From assembly GCA_009760885.1 (NCBI GenBank), contig CM019709.1, positions 33,661,033 through 33,725,032 on the forward strand: a DNA stretch of 64,000 nucleotides, given 5' to 3'. The position numbers and the translations under genes were made by a program. This document shows, one piece after another, positions 21,111-31,940 of the stretch (positions are counted from its first letter, which is position 1; every line of letters begins with the position of its first letter). This stretch comes from Achatina immaculata (lineage: Eukaryota > Mollusca > Gastropoda > Stylommatophora > Achatinidae). The notes beneath the pieces were generated by a model. The model searched no databases. It saw only the letters and a program-made list of their open reading frames with translations, and was not told the DNA's origin.

Positions 21111-21532
21111 AGGAGGGGCCGAACACTTTGTCCAGACTGATCATGTACACAACCCTGTTATTCCCTTTATATATTTATTAGAAATGTTCATATGTTGAAA
21201 TTTTAAGTTTTGTTAAAACTAATTTACAATAGTATTATCTCAGGAAATGTGTAATGTGAAAATAATTGTGAATGAAGTATTTAATTTTAAGTGTATGTCA
21301 CATCCATCTTAATATGCAGCAGTACTTTCATGTACATGCATACTTTAGGGAGTACTTTGTTTCTCTTTTTGTGTGTACTTTTTGTATTTGTATGCATATT
21401 CATCCACTGAAATAGTTGTATTCAGCTGAATATGAAAATATTGTATTCGGTTACATCTCTAGTAATTAATTATCCATTTTCAGTTAGTCAAAATGACGTA
21501 CAGAATTAGCTGTTCCTTAAATCTATATACAG
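21111..21532. other. no recognised feature
   Basis: AT-rich intergenic sequence. Confidence 0.4.
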
Positions 21533-22513
21533 TAGAATCTCTCTTAACTGGCAACGAAGGGACTTCACCAGTTCTGGATATGAGATTTTGTCAGATAATT
21601 GAGTATGTATTTTGAGAACTTACCTGTTCATGTTTTGTGATGCCATCTGTAGAAATTGCAGCATGCTAAGTTCATTGAGCATATATTTCGATCTACTGGC
21701 CATAATTAAAGAAATAACATAAAAAAATCATGTGGATTCTTTACACTTAAAAACACACATAGTTTTATATTTCACAAAATCAAATTTAAATAGCTTTGAA
21801 AAATTACAGTACATATCATCACATGAAAGTTGTGAATTTATTAACGTGACAACATAACTTCGAAAGTTTGCCTGCTTACAGGATTGTTGCTGGAGCTTTA
21901 AAACTTCACTGTGTATACAATGAAGTTTCATGACATCATGTGCTGACATAGATGAACATTGCTCAGCAAATCTTATGAAAGCCTGCAGTACTTTGTGAGC
22001 TTCCTTCCGTGTAACTTTCCTGGTTTGCATGCTGTCATCCTCGTCTTCATCCTCCTCATCATCTTTCTCCTTTCCCAGTAGGTCTTCGATTATTTTGTTA
22101 TCATCAAAAGAGAGAGAGAAAGTGACAGGACCGGACTTGTCTACGTCCACCCAAGCCTGCACCTCCTCTTAACTAACACTAACTTCCTCTGAATGTGTTA
22201 CTAGATCCAAGATGTTGGACATGGGACAGTTTTTAAAACCAGGAAAATCTTCCTCACCGGACTTGTTATCCTCAGAGATGATCATTGGCCACAGTTACAA
22301 CAGCGACGTAAAGTAATATTCATTAAATCCTTCCAGGCAAGAGATGAAGTAAACACACAGTGTTGCCAGAATGCAAGGTCATTGGTCATTTTTCTTATCT
22401 CGTAGGCATAAATTTCTGGTTTAAATTTAGACTTTTGAGTGTGCTTTTTTTTTTTTTTTTTCCCCGGTGTTGCCGGTTAATTGGGTACTGCCTAAGAGAG
22501 ATTCAACTGTATG
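21533..22513 (-). mobile_element. pogo/Tigger-like element, internally deleted
   Basis: Left end TACAGTAGAATCTCTCTTAA and inverted right end TACAGTTGAATCTCTCTTAG are terminal inverted repeats; both continue into TAACTGGCAAC / TTAACCGGCAAC. About 980 bp. It retains only the C-terminal part of a transposase, so it cannot move by itself. Confidence 0.75.
21728..22290 (-). pseudogene. Tigger-type transposase C-terminal remnant
   Basis: From right to left: DNKSGEEDFPGFKN, a stop, then EEVQAWVDVDKSGPVTFSLS, an acidic DEEDEDEDD run, and RKEAHKVLQAFIRFAEQ. The E.D.F.GF / EEV..WVDVD / EA..AL..... order is that of the post-DDE tail of pogo/Tigger (TIGD-related) transposases. HTH and DDE domains are missing. 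Confidence 0.65.
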
Positions 22514-22599
22514 TAGACATGCAGAAATTCTGGGTTTTTTTTTGTGTCAGTCCATCATTTATAAATGTCCAAAATTCTTTGCTTTTCAGTCAATACATC

Positions 22600-22745
22600 A
22601 TTGACAGACACATGAAACTTTTTGTTCTTCACCAACATTTGACAGGAACTGTTAGCAGACAGACTCTTGGATAGATTCTGTGGCATGCGGCGGAGCATGT
22701 ACAGGGTTGTCCCAAATGCACTGGTTCTAGAGTCTGAATTTTGAA
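22600..22745 (+). repeat. second copy of the unclassified 3058-3350 repeat
   Basis: Shares the block encoding HLTGTVSRQTL and the stretch ending AGAGTCTGAATTTTGAAC with the minus strand of 3058-3350. It abuts the 43-bp minisatellite. Confidence 0.5.
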
Positions 22746-23150
22746 CTTTTGTTCTTCAGTAAATATATCACTGACAGATATGTGAAATTCTTTGTTCTTC
22801 AGTCAATATATCACTGACATATGTGTGAAATTCTTTGTTCTTCAGTCAATATATCACTGACATGTGTGTGAAATTCTTTGTTCTTCAGTCAATATATCAT
22901 TGACAGATATGTGAAATTCTTTGTTCTTCAGTCAATATGTCATTGACATATATGTGAAATTCTGTGTTCTTCAGTCAGTGTATCATTGACATATATGTGA
23001 AATTTTTTTCTTCAGTCAATATGTCATTGACATATATGTGAAATTCTGTGTTCTTCAGTCAGTGTATCATTGACATATATGTGAAATTTTTTTCTTCAGT
23101 CAATATATCATTGACAGATATGTGAAATTCTTTGTTCTTAATTAGCAAAA
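22745..23150. repeat. 43-bp minisatellite
   Basis: About nine units of TTCAGTCAATATATCATTGA plus CATATATGTGAAATTCTTTGTTC (in two pieces). Related single units lie at 22.57-22.62 kb. 23151-23485 shows nothing else. Confidence 0.9.
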
Positions 23151-23485
23151 TGCAAACTTATTTGGTTTTTGGTCAGTATGTCACTGACAGACATGCACAT
23201 TTCATTCCTTTGTGCCAGTATTTCTGTGTTCTTAAGTACAGATTGGTCTTTTTGTGTTTGTTTGTTTGTTTGTTTAATTTATTGAATTCTGTTATTTGTG
23301 TTTTTGTTAACTTGACAGATTTTTATAAGTTCTGTGTTCATTTTGTGATAAGCTGGACTTTCATTGTTTGGTATATGGAATTGAGTATTAAAGGTTATTT
23401 TATATTTTAACCTTAGCTACTGTTTTGTTTGTTAAGTGTTGCAGTACTCATAGAAGTGGATAAACTGGTACTATTTTACTACTTG

Positions 23486-24321
23486 GATTAGAGATAGACA
23501 AAGTTAAACTGGTACTAGTGTTAAGTTAAAGTGCACACAAGAGGACTTGTCAAACAACACAGAACAGGCACTATCAGCCGCAGGACACTGATGGATATGT
23601 TGAGGGAAGGATCTGAGTAGCTGTTTGCGGAGTGCAGTGATGATAATCCAGACCATAAACTTGTACTGGTGGAACAGAGATAGAGTTAAGTTGGTACTGG
23701 CAGAGTAGGGATAAAGTTAAGCTGGTACCAGCAGAGTAGAGATAAAGTTAAGCTGGTACTAGCAGAGTAAAGTTAAGTTGATACTGGCAGAGTAGAGATA
23801 AAGTTAAACTGGTACTGGCAGAGTAAAGTTAAGTTAGTACTGGCAGAGTAGGGATAAAGTTAAGCTGGCACTAGCAGAGTAAAGATAAAGTTAAGCTGGT
23901 ACCAGCAGAGTAGGGATAAAGTTATGCTGGTACTAGCAAAGTAGGGATAAAGTTAAGCTGGTACCAGCAGAGTAGGGATTAAGTTAAGCTGGTACCAGCA
24001 GAGTAGAGATAAAGTTAAGCTGGTACTAGCAGAGTAAAGTTAAGTTGATACTGGCAGAGTAGAGATAAAGTTAAGCTGGTACTGGCAGAGTAAAGTTAAG
24101 TTAGTACTGGCAGAGTAGGGATAAAGTTAAGCTGGCACTAGCAGAGTAAAGATAAAGTTAAGCTGGTACCAGCAGAGTAGGGATAAAGTTATGCTGGTAC
24201 TAGCAAAGTAGGGATAAAGTTAAGCTGGTACCAGCAGAGTAGGGATTAAGTTAAGCTGGTACCAGCAGAGTAGAGATAAAGTTAAGCTGGTGCTATCAGA
24301 GTAGAGTTAAAGTTAAGCTGG
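23486..24321. repeat. 31-bp minisatellite, left half
   Basis: Unit GCTGGTACTAGCAGAGTAGA plus GATAAAGTTAA. About 25 units with a longer internal duplication (about 23.73-23.98 versus 24.00-24.25 kb). Continues after the LINE at 25169. Confidence 0.95.
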
Positions 24322-25168
24322 TATTCATTCATTCATTCATATGTCCCTTGCGGAACTTTGCCTCCCAAACAGCACTCCTGTAGGCCTCTCTGTTGTGAGC
24401 AAGATGGCCTGCTGCTGCTGCATTCATTTGCAGATCGTCAACGATGTCTTGCAGCCATCTTCGTTTTGGTCTTCCTCTTTTTCCCATTATGTATCCTTCC
24501 AAAACGGTCTTCTCTAAATTATCATGACGTTTAATGTGTCCAGAATATTTAAGTTTTCTCTCTTTAATCCTCTTTACTAGCCAGCCTTCTTCAATATTAA
24601 GTTCTTGTAGTATAGATATATTTGTTCTTTTTTGTGTCCACGATATTTGGAGAACTCTTCTGTAGCATTTACACTCAAAGGCATTTATGTTTTTCTCAGC
24701 TGTTTTGTTAAGTGTCCAGGTCTCACAGGCATATGTTGTGATGGGAAAGATACATGCCCTTAAAAATCTTATTTTTGTAGTTCTGTCTGCTCCTCTCCAC
24801 AGATTCTTTATTTGTTTTACTTTCTGAAGAGCGATAGATGTCCTCCTTTTAATTTCCCTCATTGTATCTCCATTATTAGTTAGTAGTGATCCAAGATATT
24901 CAAAACTCTCCACTTCTTCCAGTTTTTCCTCATTGATACATATTTCAGCTGCCTTGTTTGTTTTGTCAGTTGTCATCAATTTAGTTTTCTTTGCATTAAG
25001 ATAGAGGTTCTGCTCTTCGCTGTTCTTGCGGACTGACATAATTAGTTTTTCCATTCCTCTTTGTGTTGTGGACAGTAACACTGTGTCATCAGCATATCTA
25101 ATCTCTGGTATTTCATAACCTCCAATTGCTATGGCATCATAATATTCTTTGTCTACATCTTCTCTAAC
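24322..25168 (-). mobile_element. LINE family C, inserted in the 31-bp minisatellite
   Basis: Minus strand: IRYADDTVLLSTTQRGMEKL (RT catalytic YADD), then KKTKLMTTDKTNK, FEYLGSLLTNNGD, YACETWTLNK, a GHIKRHDNLEKTV block and the tail ending FRKGHMNE. Nearly intact 250-residue frame (24329-25081). The 3' end carries an (ATTC)n tail on the left. Truncated at 5'. Both flanks read AAGCTGGTATT. Confidence 0.85.
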
Positions 25169-25780
25169 ATAAGCTGGTATTAGCAGAGTAGCGATAAAGT
25201 TAAGTTGATACTAGCAGAGTAGAGATAAAGTTAAGCTAGTACTAGCAGAGTAGAGATAAAGTTAAGCTAGTACTAGCAGAGTAGACATAAAGTTAAGTTG
25301 ATACTAACAGAGTAAAGTTAAGCTTGTGCTATCAGAGTAGAGTTAAAGTTAAGCTGGTATTAGCAGAGTAAAATTAAGCTGGTACTAGCAGAGTAGCGAT
25401 AAAGTAATTTGATACTAGCAGAGTAGAGATAAAGTTAAGCTGGTACTAGCAGAGTAGAGATAAAGTTAAGCTGGTACTAGCCGAGTAGAGATAAAATTAA
25501 GCTGGTACTAGCAAAGTAGAGTTAAGTTAGTACTGGCAGAGTAGAGATAAAGTTAAGCTGGTATTGGCAGATCTAAAGTTAAGCTGGTACTGGCAGAGCA
25601 GAGATAAAGTTAAGCTGGTACTAGCAGAGTAGAGATAAAGTTAAGCTGGTACTAGCAGAATAGAGATAAAGTTAAGCTGGTACTAGCAGAGTAAAGATAA
25701 AGTTAAGCTGGTACTAGCAGAGTAGAGATAAAGTTAAGCTGGTACTGGCAGAGTAGAGATAAAGTTAAGTGGTTACAAAT
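25169..25780. repeat. 31-bp minisatellite, right half
   Basis: Same unit as 23486-24321, resuming immediately after the LINE. Its last units also start the 1.63-kb duplication. Confidence 0.95.
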
Positions 25781-27351
25781 GGAATAGAGGTGGACTGAAA
25801 TGCTTGGTTAAAAATGTTCTACAAAAACATGTATTAGCAAATCAGAATTAGATGGAGGGTTATGTCCCAGTTATGTAAGAAATGGAGTAAAGACAGATAT
25901 GTGTGGTTAAATTTTACAAAGACTTGTACTAGTGCAGTAGATGTGGACAGAGGTGTATGGTTCAGGTTTTGCAAAAATTGGTATTTGTGGGGTAGATATG
26001 TGGTTCAGTTTTTGCAAAAATGGGTAGTGTTGGAGTAGATGTAGGCTGTGGTGTATGATTCAGTTTTTGTATTAAAAAAAACAATTTTTTATAAATAGGA
26101 AACTACGAGGTTTTGGTACGGTAAAGTAAGAGAACAAATATTGTAGGATTAAACCTCGAAAAAATCGTAGACAAAGCACTTTAATGAGACGTGAGAGAAA
26201 GAAAAATCACAAGAGAATTACTTGGGATTCGAACACGGACTCCGGTAGGACGAGCAGCCGTCTAGCCACGAGAGAACAGTGTACTATCGACTTAAACTGC
26301 TATTGGTAGTGTAAATATGTTCAGTTTTTGCAAGAACGGGTAGCAGTGGTGTAGATCTAGGCTCAGTTTTACAGAAGGGTAGAAATAGGCTTGAAAGTTG
26401 AGAAATGAACAGAGGAAGAACGAGTGGAAGTAAAACAACAACCACCCAGTAGTTTGACAATATGCCTTTGTCAAAGACGGCAAAGAAAAAGACAACAAAT
26501 AAATCCAAGGGAAAAAAATCACTCATCTGGCACAGATCTTTGATTGGAGTTACTAGTTAGAGGTACAAAAATGGCTGTGAAGACATAGCCTAATCTGTGC
26601 GAAAAGTTATATTATCCCTGGCTGTGTTCTTTCCTTAGTTGTACTCGTGAATCCCATCTCTCTCTATCGCTAATCCTTGTTCATTGACCTTATTTTATTT
26701 TGGGATGCTCGATCCCCTTGTCTTTGGTCTGTCCAGTTATGCGGAACTACTATCATGTGTCTCTGTGAATATGCTGATGCAAATTTAAACTGGGTTGCAT
26801 AGAGGGAATAGGTTAGGGTCATTTCTATGTTCAAAACTTGTCAGATCATCAGTTTTCCATCCGTCTCATTGATTATTACCAGCGTGTTTTTTTGTATCGT
26901 TCATTCCACTCAAGTGTTAGTGTCAGACGTATGTGCAGTGTGAGGCCTAGCCGGAACGAGCTCTATCGGCTAAATTTGACACCCTACTTTTCAGCTTTCT
27001 GTCCCGCTTACATATCTCAGAGTGACACACGTGTGTCTCCATTATGCCTTTACATTCTTTGATGAATTATCAGTAGGTTTCTCATCCTCACACCAAAGAA
27101 ATTAATAACTGCATGCTGTTCTTCTCTTGTGCACGTTTGATCTGGTTTGCTGGCATCATGTTTCTAAAATAGCCGACGTGTCTCCCTGCAAATATGTATA
27201 AAGAGGGAGGGCATAATATATCTATATTACATCTGGCTACTTGCAACACCTATTAAAATCCAAAATCCTGTTCTAAAGCACCAAAATAACAATCTAAAAA
27301 ACTGTAATAAGACCAGCCGTCATGTATGGATCAGAAACGTGGAGTACAACA
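25720..27351. repeat. 1.63-kb tandem duplication, copy 1
   Basis: Nearly identical to 27352-28981 (offset 1632 bp; for example GGTTACAAATGGAATAGAGG at 25771 and 27403). It includes minisatellite ends, degenerate GTAGATGTGG.. repeats (25.9-26.06), a tRNA-headed SINE and the first part of a LINE fragment. No host coding sequence. Confidence 0.9.
26090..26290 (-). mobile_element. SINE family C copy 1
   Basis: Minus strand tRNA-like head with A-box-like TGGCTAGACGG and B box GTTCGAATCCC, followed by a non-tRNA body. Contains no intact tRNA fold. It is repeated in the 1.63-kb duplicate. Confidence 0.6.
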
Positions 27352-28981
27352 AAGTAGAGATAAAGTTAAGCTGGTACTGGCAGAGTAGAGATAAAGTTAA
27401 GTGGTTACAAATGGAATAGAGGTGGACTGAAATGCTTGGTTAAAAATGTTCTACAAAAACATGTATTAGCAAATCAGAATTAGATGGAGGGTTATGTCCC
27501 AGTTATGTAAGAAATGGAGTAAAGACAGATATGTGTGGTTAAATTTTACAAAGACTTGTACTAGTGCAGTAGATGTGGACAGAGGTGTATGGTTCAGGTT
27601 TTGCAAAAATTGGTATTTGTGGGGTAGATATGTGGTTCAGTTTTTGCAAAAATGGGTAGTGTTGGAGTAGATGTAGGCTGTGGTGTATGATTCAGTTTTT
27701 GTATTAAAAAAAACAATTTTTTATAAATAGGAAACTACGAGGTTTTGGTACGGTAAAGTAAGAGAACAAATATTGTAGGATTAAACCTCGAAAAAATCGT
27801 AGACAAAGCACTTTAATGAGACGTGAGAGAAAGAAAAATCACAAGAGAATTACTTGGGATTCGAACACGGACTCCGGTAGGACGAGCAGCCGTCTAGCCA
27901 CGAGAGAACAGTGTACTATCGACTTAAACTGCTATTGGTAGTGTAAATATGTTCAGTTTTTGCAAGAACGGGTAGCAGTGGTGTAGATCTAGGCTCAGTT
28001 TTACAGAAGGGTAGAAATAGGCTTGAAAGTTGAGAAATGAACAGAGGAAGAACGAGTGGAAGTAAAACAACAACCACCCAGTAGTTTGACAATATGCCTT
28101 TGTCAAAGACGGCAAAGAAAAAGACAACAAATAAATCCAAGGAAAAAAATCACTCATCTGGCACAGATCTTTGATTGGAGTTACTAGTTAGAGGTACAAA
28201 AATGGCTGTGAAGACATAGCCTAATCTGTGCGAAAAGTTATATTATCCCTGGCTGTGTTCTTTCCTTAGTTGTACTCGTGAATCCCATCTCTCTCTATCG
28301 CTAATCCTTGTTCATTGACCTTATTTTATTTTGGGATGCTCGATCCCCTTGTCTTTGGTCTGTCCAGTTATGCGGAACTACTATCATGTGTCTCTTTGTG
28401 AATATGCTGATGCAAATTTAAACTGGGTTGCATAGAGGGAATAGGTTAGGGTCATTTCTATGTTCAAAACTTGTCAGATCATCAGTTTTCCATCCGTCTC
28501 ATTGATTATTACCAGCGTGTTTTTTGTATCGTTCATTCCACTCAAGTGTTAGTGTCAGACGTATGTGCAGTGTGAGGCCTAGCCGGAACGAGCTCTATCG
28601 GCTAAATTTGACACCCTACTTTTCAGCTTTCTGTCCCGCTTACATATCTCAGAGTGACACACGTGTGTCTCCATTATGCCTTTACATTCTTTGATGAATT
28701 ATCAGTAGGTTTCTCATCCTCACACCAAAGAAATTAATAACTGCATGCTGTTCTTCTCTTGTGCACGTTTGATCTGGTTTGCTGGCATCATGTTTCTAAA
28801 ATAGCCGACGTGTCTCCCTGCAAATATGTATAAAGAGGGAGGGCATAATATATCTATATTACATCTGGCTACTTGCAACACCTATTAAAATCCAAAATCC
28901 TGTTCTAAAGCACCAAAATAACAATCTAAAAAACTGTAATAAGACCAGCCGTCATGTATGGATCAGAAACGTGGAGTACAA
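27352..28981. repeat. 1.63-kb tandem duplication, copy 2
   Basis: Second copy, differing by a handful of small indels (for instance one A missing near 28142 and TT added near 28395). The junction sits at GTACAACAAAG / TAGAGATAAAG, sharing AAAG. After 28981 the LINE family E continues uninterrupted, so the original order is copy 2. Confidence 0.9.
27722..27920 (-). mobile_element. SINE family C copy 2 (by segmental duplication)
   Basis: Same sequence as 26090-26290, carried by the tandem duplication rather than by an independent insertion. Confidence 0.6.
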
Positions 28982-29345
28982 CAAAGAGAGATGAACAACA
29001 ATTGCAAGACTTTGAGAACAAGACCCTAAGAAGAATCTTTGGGTCCATAAAAGATGCAAACCGTGGAGAATGGAGAGCTAGAAAGAACACTGAATTGAGC
29101 AGCTTATTTAAATCCCAACGAATTATAACTGTCTTGAAACTGAATAGACGAAAATGATGTATACAAGTAGACAAGAGATGAAGGAAACAAGATCAAGGGG
29201 GTAGACCAAGGCAGAGGGGGAAAGACAACAGAAGAGGATATAAAAGAAATGTGTGTCACCAACTGGTGAGAGATTAGGAACAGAGGCGAAGTTTATTTGC
29301 AGCAATGAGCCTTAATGGCTTGGAAAGCTGAACAATAAGAAGAAG
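28862..29345 (+). mobile_element. LINE family E 3' fragment
   Basis: Encodes VMYGSETWSTTKRDEQQLQD, FENKTLRRIFG and a decayed GRPRQ-like tail, ending with (AAG)n near 29340. A truncated piece of the same insert (27230-27351) ends copy 1 of the duplication. Confidence 0.7.
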
Positions 29346-29488
29346 AAGACAGCTGTCTACTACTCAATTTAGAGCTTTTAGAACTAAAGTACGACATTTT
29401 TTTTTTTTTTACTCATTATCGTACAAATACTGACATTGTTCTGGCACTATTTTTTCTAGAACTTTCTTGCTCTGTAAATTCATCTGTT

Positions 29489-30250
29489 GTTCATTCATTC
29501 ATTCATTTGCATGTCCCTTGCTGAACTTTGCCTCCCAAACAGCACTCCTGTAGGCTTCTCGGTTGTGAGCAAGATGGCCTGCTGCTGTTGCATCCATTTC
29601 CAGATCGTCAACGATGTCTTGCAGCCATCTTCGTCTTGGTCTTCCTCTTTTTCTTTTTCCCATTATGTATCCTTCTAATACGGTCTTCTCTAAATTATCA
29701 TGACGTTTAATGTGTCCAAAATATTTCAGTTTTCTCTCTTTAATCCTCTTCACTAGCCAGCCTTCTTCAATATTAAGCTCTTGTAGTATAGATATATTTG
29801 TTCTTTTTTGTGTCCACGATATTTGGAGAACTCTTCTGTAGCATTTACATTCAAAGGCATTTATGTGTTTCTCAGCTGTTTTGTTAAGTGTCCAGGTCTC
29901 ACAGGCATATGTTGCTATGGGAAAGATGCATGCCCTTAAAAATCTTATTTTTGTGGTTCTGTCTGCTCCTCTCCACAGATTCTTTATTTGTTTTACTTTC
30001 TGAAGAGCGATAGATGTCCTCCTTTTAATTTCCCTCATTGTATCTCCATTATTAGTTAGTAGCGATCCAAGATATTCAAAACTCTCCACTTCTTCCAGTT
30101 TTTCCTCATTGATACATATTTCAGTTGCCTTGTTTGTTTTGTCAGTTGTCATCAATTTAGTTTTCTTTGCATTAAGATAGAGGTTCTGCTCTTCGCTGTT
30201 CTTGCGGACTGACATAATTAGTTTTTCCATTCCTCTTTGTGTTGTATCAT
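29489..30250 (-). mobile_element. LINE family C, long fragment
   Basis: Same protein segment as 24329-25081 with very high identity, including CETWTLNKTAEKHINAFECK and an extra KR repeat in GKRKRGRPRRRW. The (ATTC)n tail is on the left. The 5' end is cut just after TTQRGMEKL, before the YADD box. Confidence 0.85.
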
Positions 30251-30284
30251 ACAATAATTGGTGTATGAGTATATAACTATGCAC

Positions 30285-30680
30285 GGGCCACTGCAGTAAA
30301 GCTGTGATACTAAAATGCATAAACTGTCTGAAAAAAAGTAGGAACAGCTTTATTACTCAACGAGTATACAGTTGTGACGTTTCGGCGTGAGTCTTAGTCA
30401 TACAAAAATATACATGACAATAGAGAGAGGAGATAAAGTATAGATTCACATGAAAAAAAAAGAATACTTAGCTGTAACTTGTAAGAAGCTTTAATCTCTA
30501 TTTAATGTATTTGATTTTTTTAACATAGCATTCTTGCGAATTTATACTTTCTTCCCCTTCTCTCTATTTCTTTGGCGTGTGTGTTTTTGTATGAGTAAGG
30601 CTGACGCCAAAACGTCACAACTGTGTACTCGTTAAGTAATAAAGCCGTTCCTACTTTTTTCCTAGCTTATACATCTGATG
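30285..30680. mobile_element. fold-back (long inverted repeat) element, copy 1
   Basis: Left arm 30331-30403 and right arm 30589-30660 are inverted copies (about 72 bp, roughly 85-90% by eye): AAAGTAGGAACAGCTTTATT on the left and its complement on the right. The loop is about 185 bp, AT-rich, with no ORF. Could be a MITE or a terminal segment of a larger retroelement. Confidence 0.65.
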
Positions 30681-30831
30681 TATAAGCTCAGCTGTTAAAC
30701 CATTAATGAAGTCTTTCCGTGCCGCAGGAAGAGATGCGGACGTTCGTTTGGGTGCCAGAGTAAAAGCGCGAGTCTTGATCTGTATTAAGGGTGTATTAGT
30801 AAAAGTGGATGAAATTCCATGTTAAAAAGTG

Positions 30832-31940
30832 TACTCATTATTACAATTAAAAACATCTAAATATGAACAGATACAACAATTAATAGATCTGGAATGAGCT
30901 GATACAGGACGAAGTGCTCTACAAATGAATAGATACAACATAAAATTTTCTACTCGATAATGGTCTACAAATGAACAGATATATCTGCTAATAGTTTACA
31001 TATAAATGAGTAAAATAGATAAGGTCTGATGAATAGAGATATCATTATATAATACAGAACACAATAGCTTGCAAATGAATAGTTTCAACAGATAAAAGTC
31101 TTCGCATGAACTGGTACAACAGAAAGGATTAATACCATTTAATGATTTACAAATGAACAGATACAAGTTAACAAATATCATGGACACAGAAAAGAACAAA
31201 TATATCCATATTACAAAAACTTAATACAGAAACAGGCTAGCTAGTGAAGAAAATTAAACTGAGAAAACATAAATATTTTGGATATAGTAAACGTCATGAT
31301 AATTTAGAGAAGACCGTCTTGGAAGGTTACATAATGGGAAAAAGAAAGAGAGGAAGACCAAGGCGAAGATAGCTGCAAGACATCGTTGATAATCTGCGAA
31401 AGGATTTATCAGCAGCAGGCCATCTTGCTTACAACAGAGAGACCTACAGGAGTGATGTTAGGAAGCCAAAGTTCCGCAAGGGACATGCAAATAAATGACT
31501 GAATTGTATTAATTCAATGTGTAAATCATTATCTGCTGTCTGTTTTCATCCGTAAACTTCAATCAATGTTCTATATCCTTCTCTTTGAGGAGGTGGATTA
31601 CTCTGTAGTAGCAGACCCGATTATAAGCGTTCTCTAGTCAACGGCAGCCACCACCGTCTCGACCTTTCTTTGAAAACTCTCATAAATACCACCTACAAGG
31701 ACCGAAGCATTAGTTACTGTGTCTCAGCCAAGGCGATATTCACCAAGCGTCCACGGTAGTTTATCTCGAACCTCTAGATCATGGGATATAATTGTTCATA
31801 CTCTTTGGTGGCTAATGAAACAGCGAGCACAGCATGTATGGATGTGCCCCGAGTGCGATGATGCTAATTCCTGTGTTTAGAGATTCAAGATATGTACGTG
31901 GATATATTCCCCAGGGCATGTCGGAGTGAGAGGCAATGAG
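30832..31940. repeat. 1.11-kb tandem duplication, copy 1
   Basis: Starts TACTCATTATTACAATTAAA. Same sequence begins at 31941 (offset 1109 bp). Contains degenerate AATGAACAGATACAAC repeats, a LINE family C 3' end and an RNase H remnant. Confidence 0.9.
31222..31497 (+). mobile_element. LINE family C 3' end (first copy in duplication)
   Basis: Contains the blocks for RKHKYFGYSKRHDNLEKTVL and GKRKRGRPRRR, then GCAAGGGACATGCAAATAAA and (TGAC)n. A TAG interrupts the GRPRRR frame. The part before it (30.96-31.20) is a degenerate ATGAACAGATACAAC repeat. Confidence 0.75.

Noticed and set aside
30370..30410. hammerhead ribozyme (GAAACGTC in the fold-back arms)
   Set aside because: The GAAAC and GTC parts are there, but no CTGANGA box at the right spacing was found.
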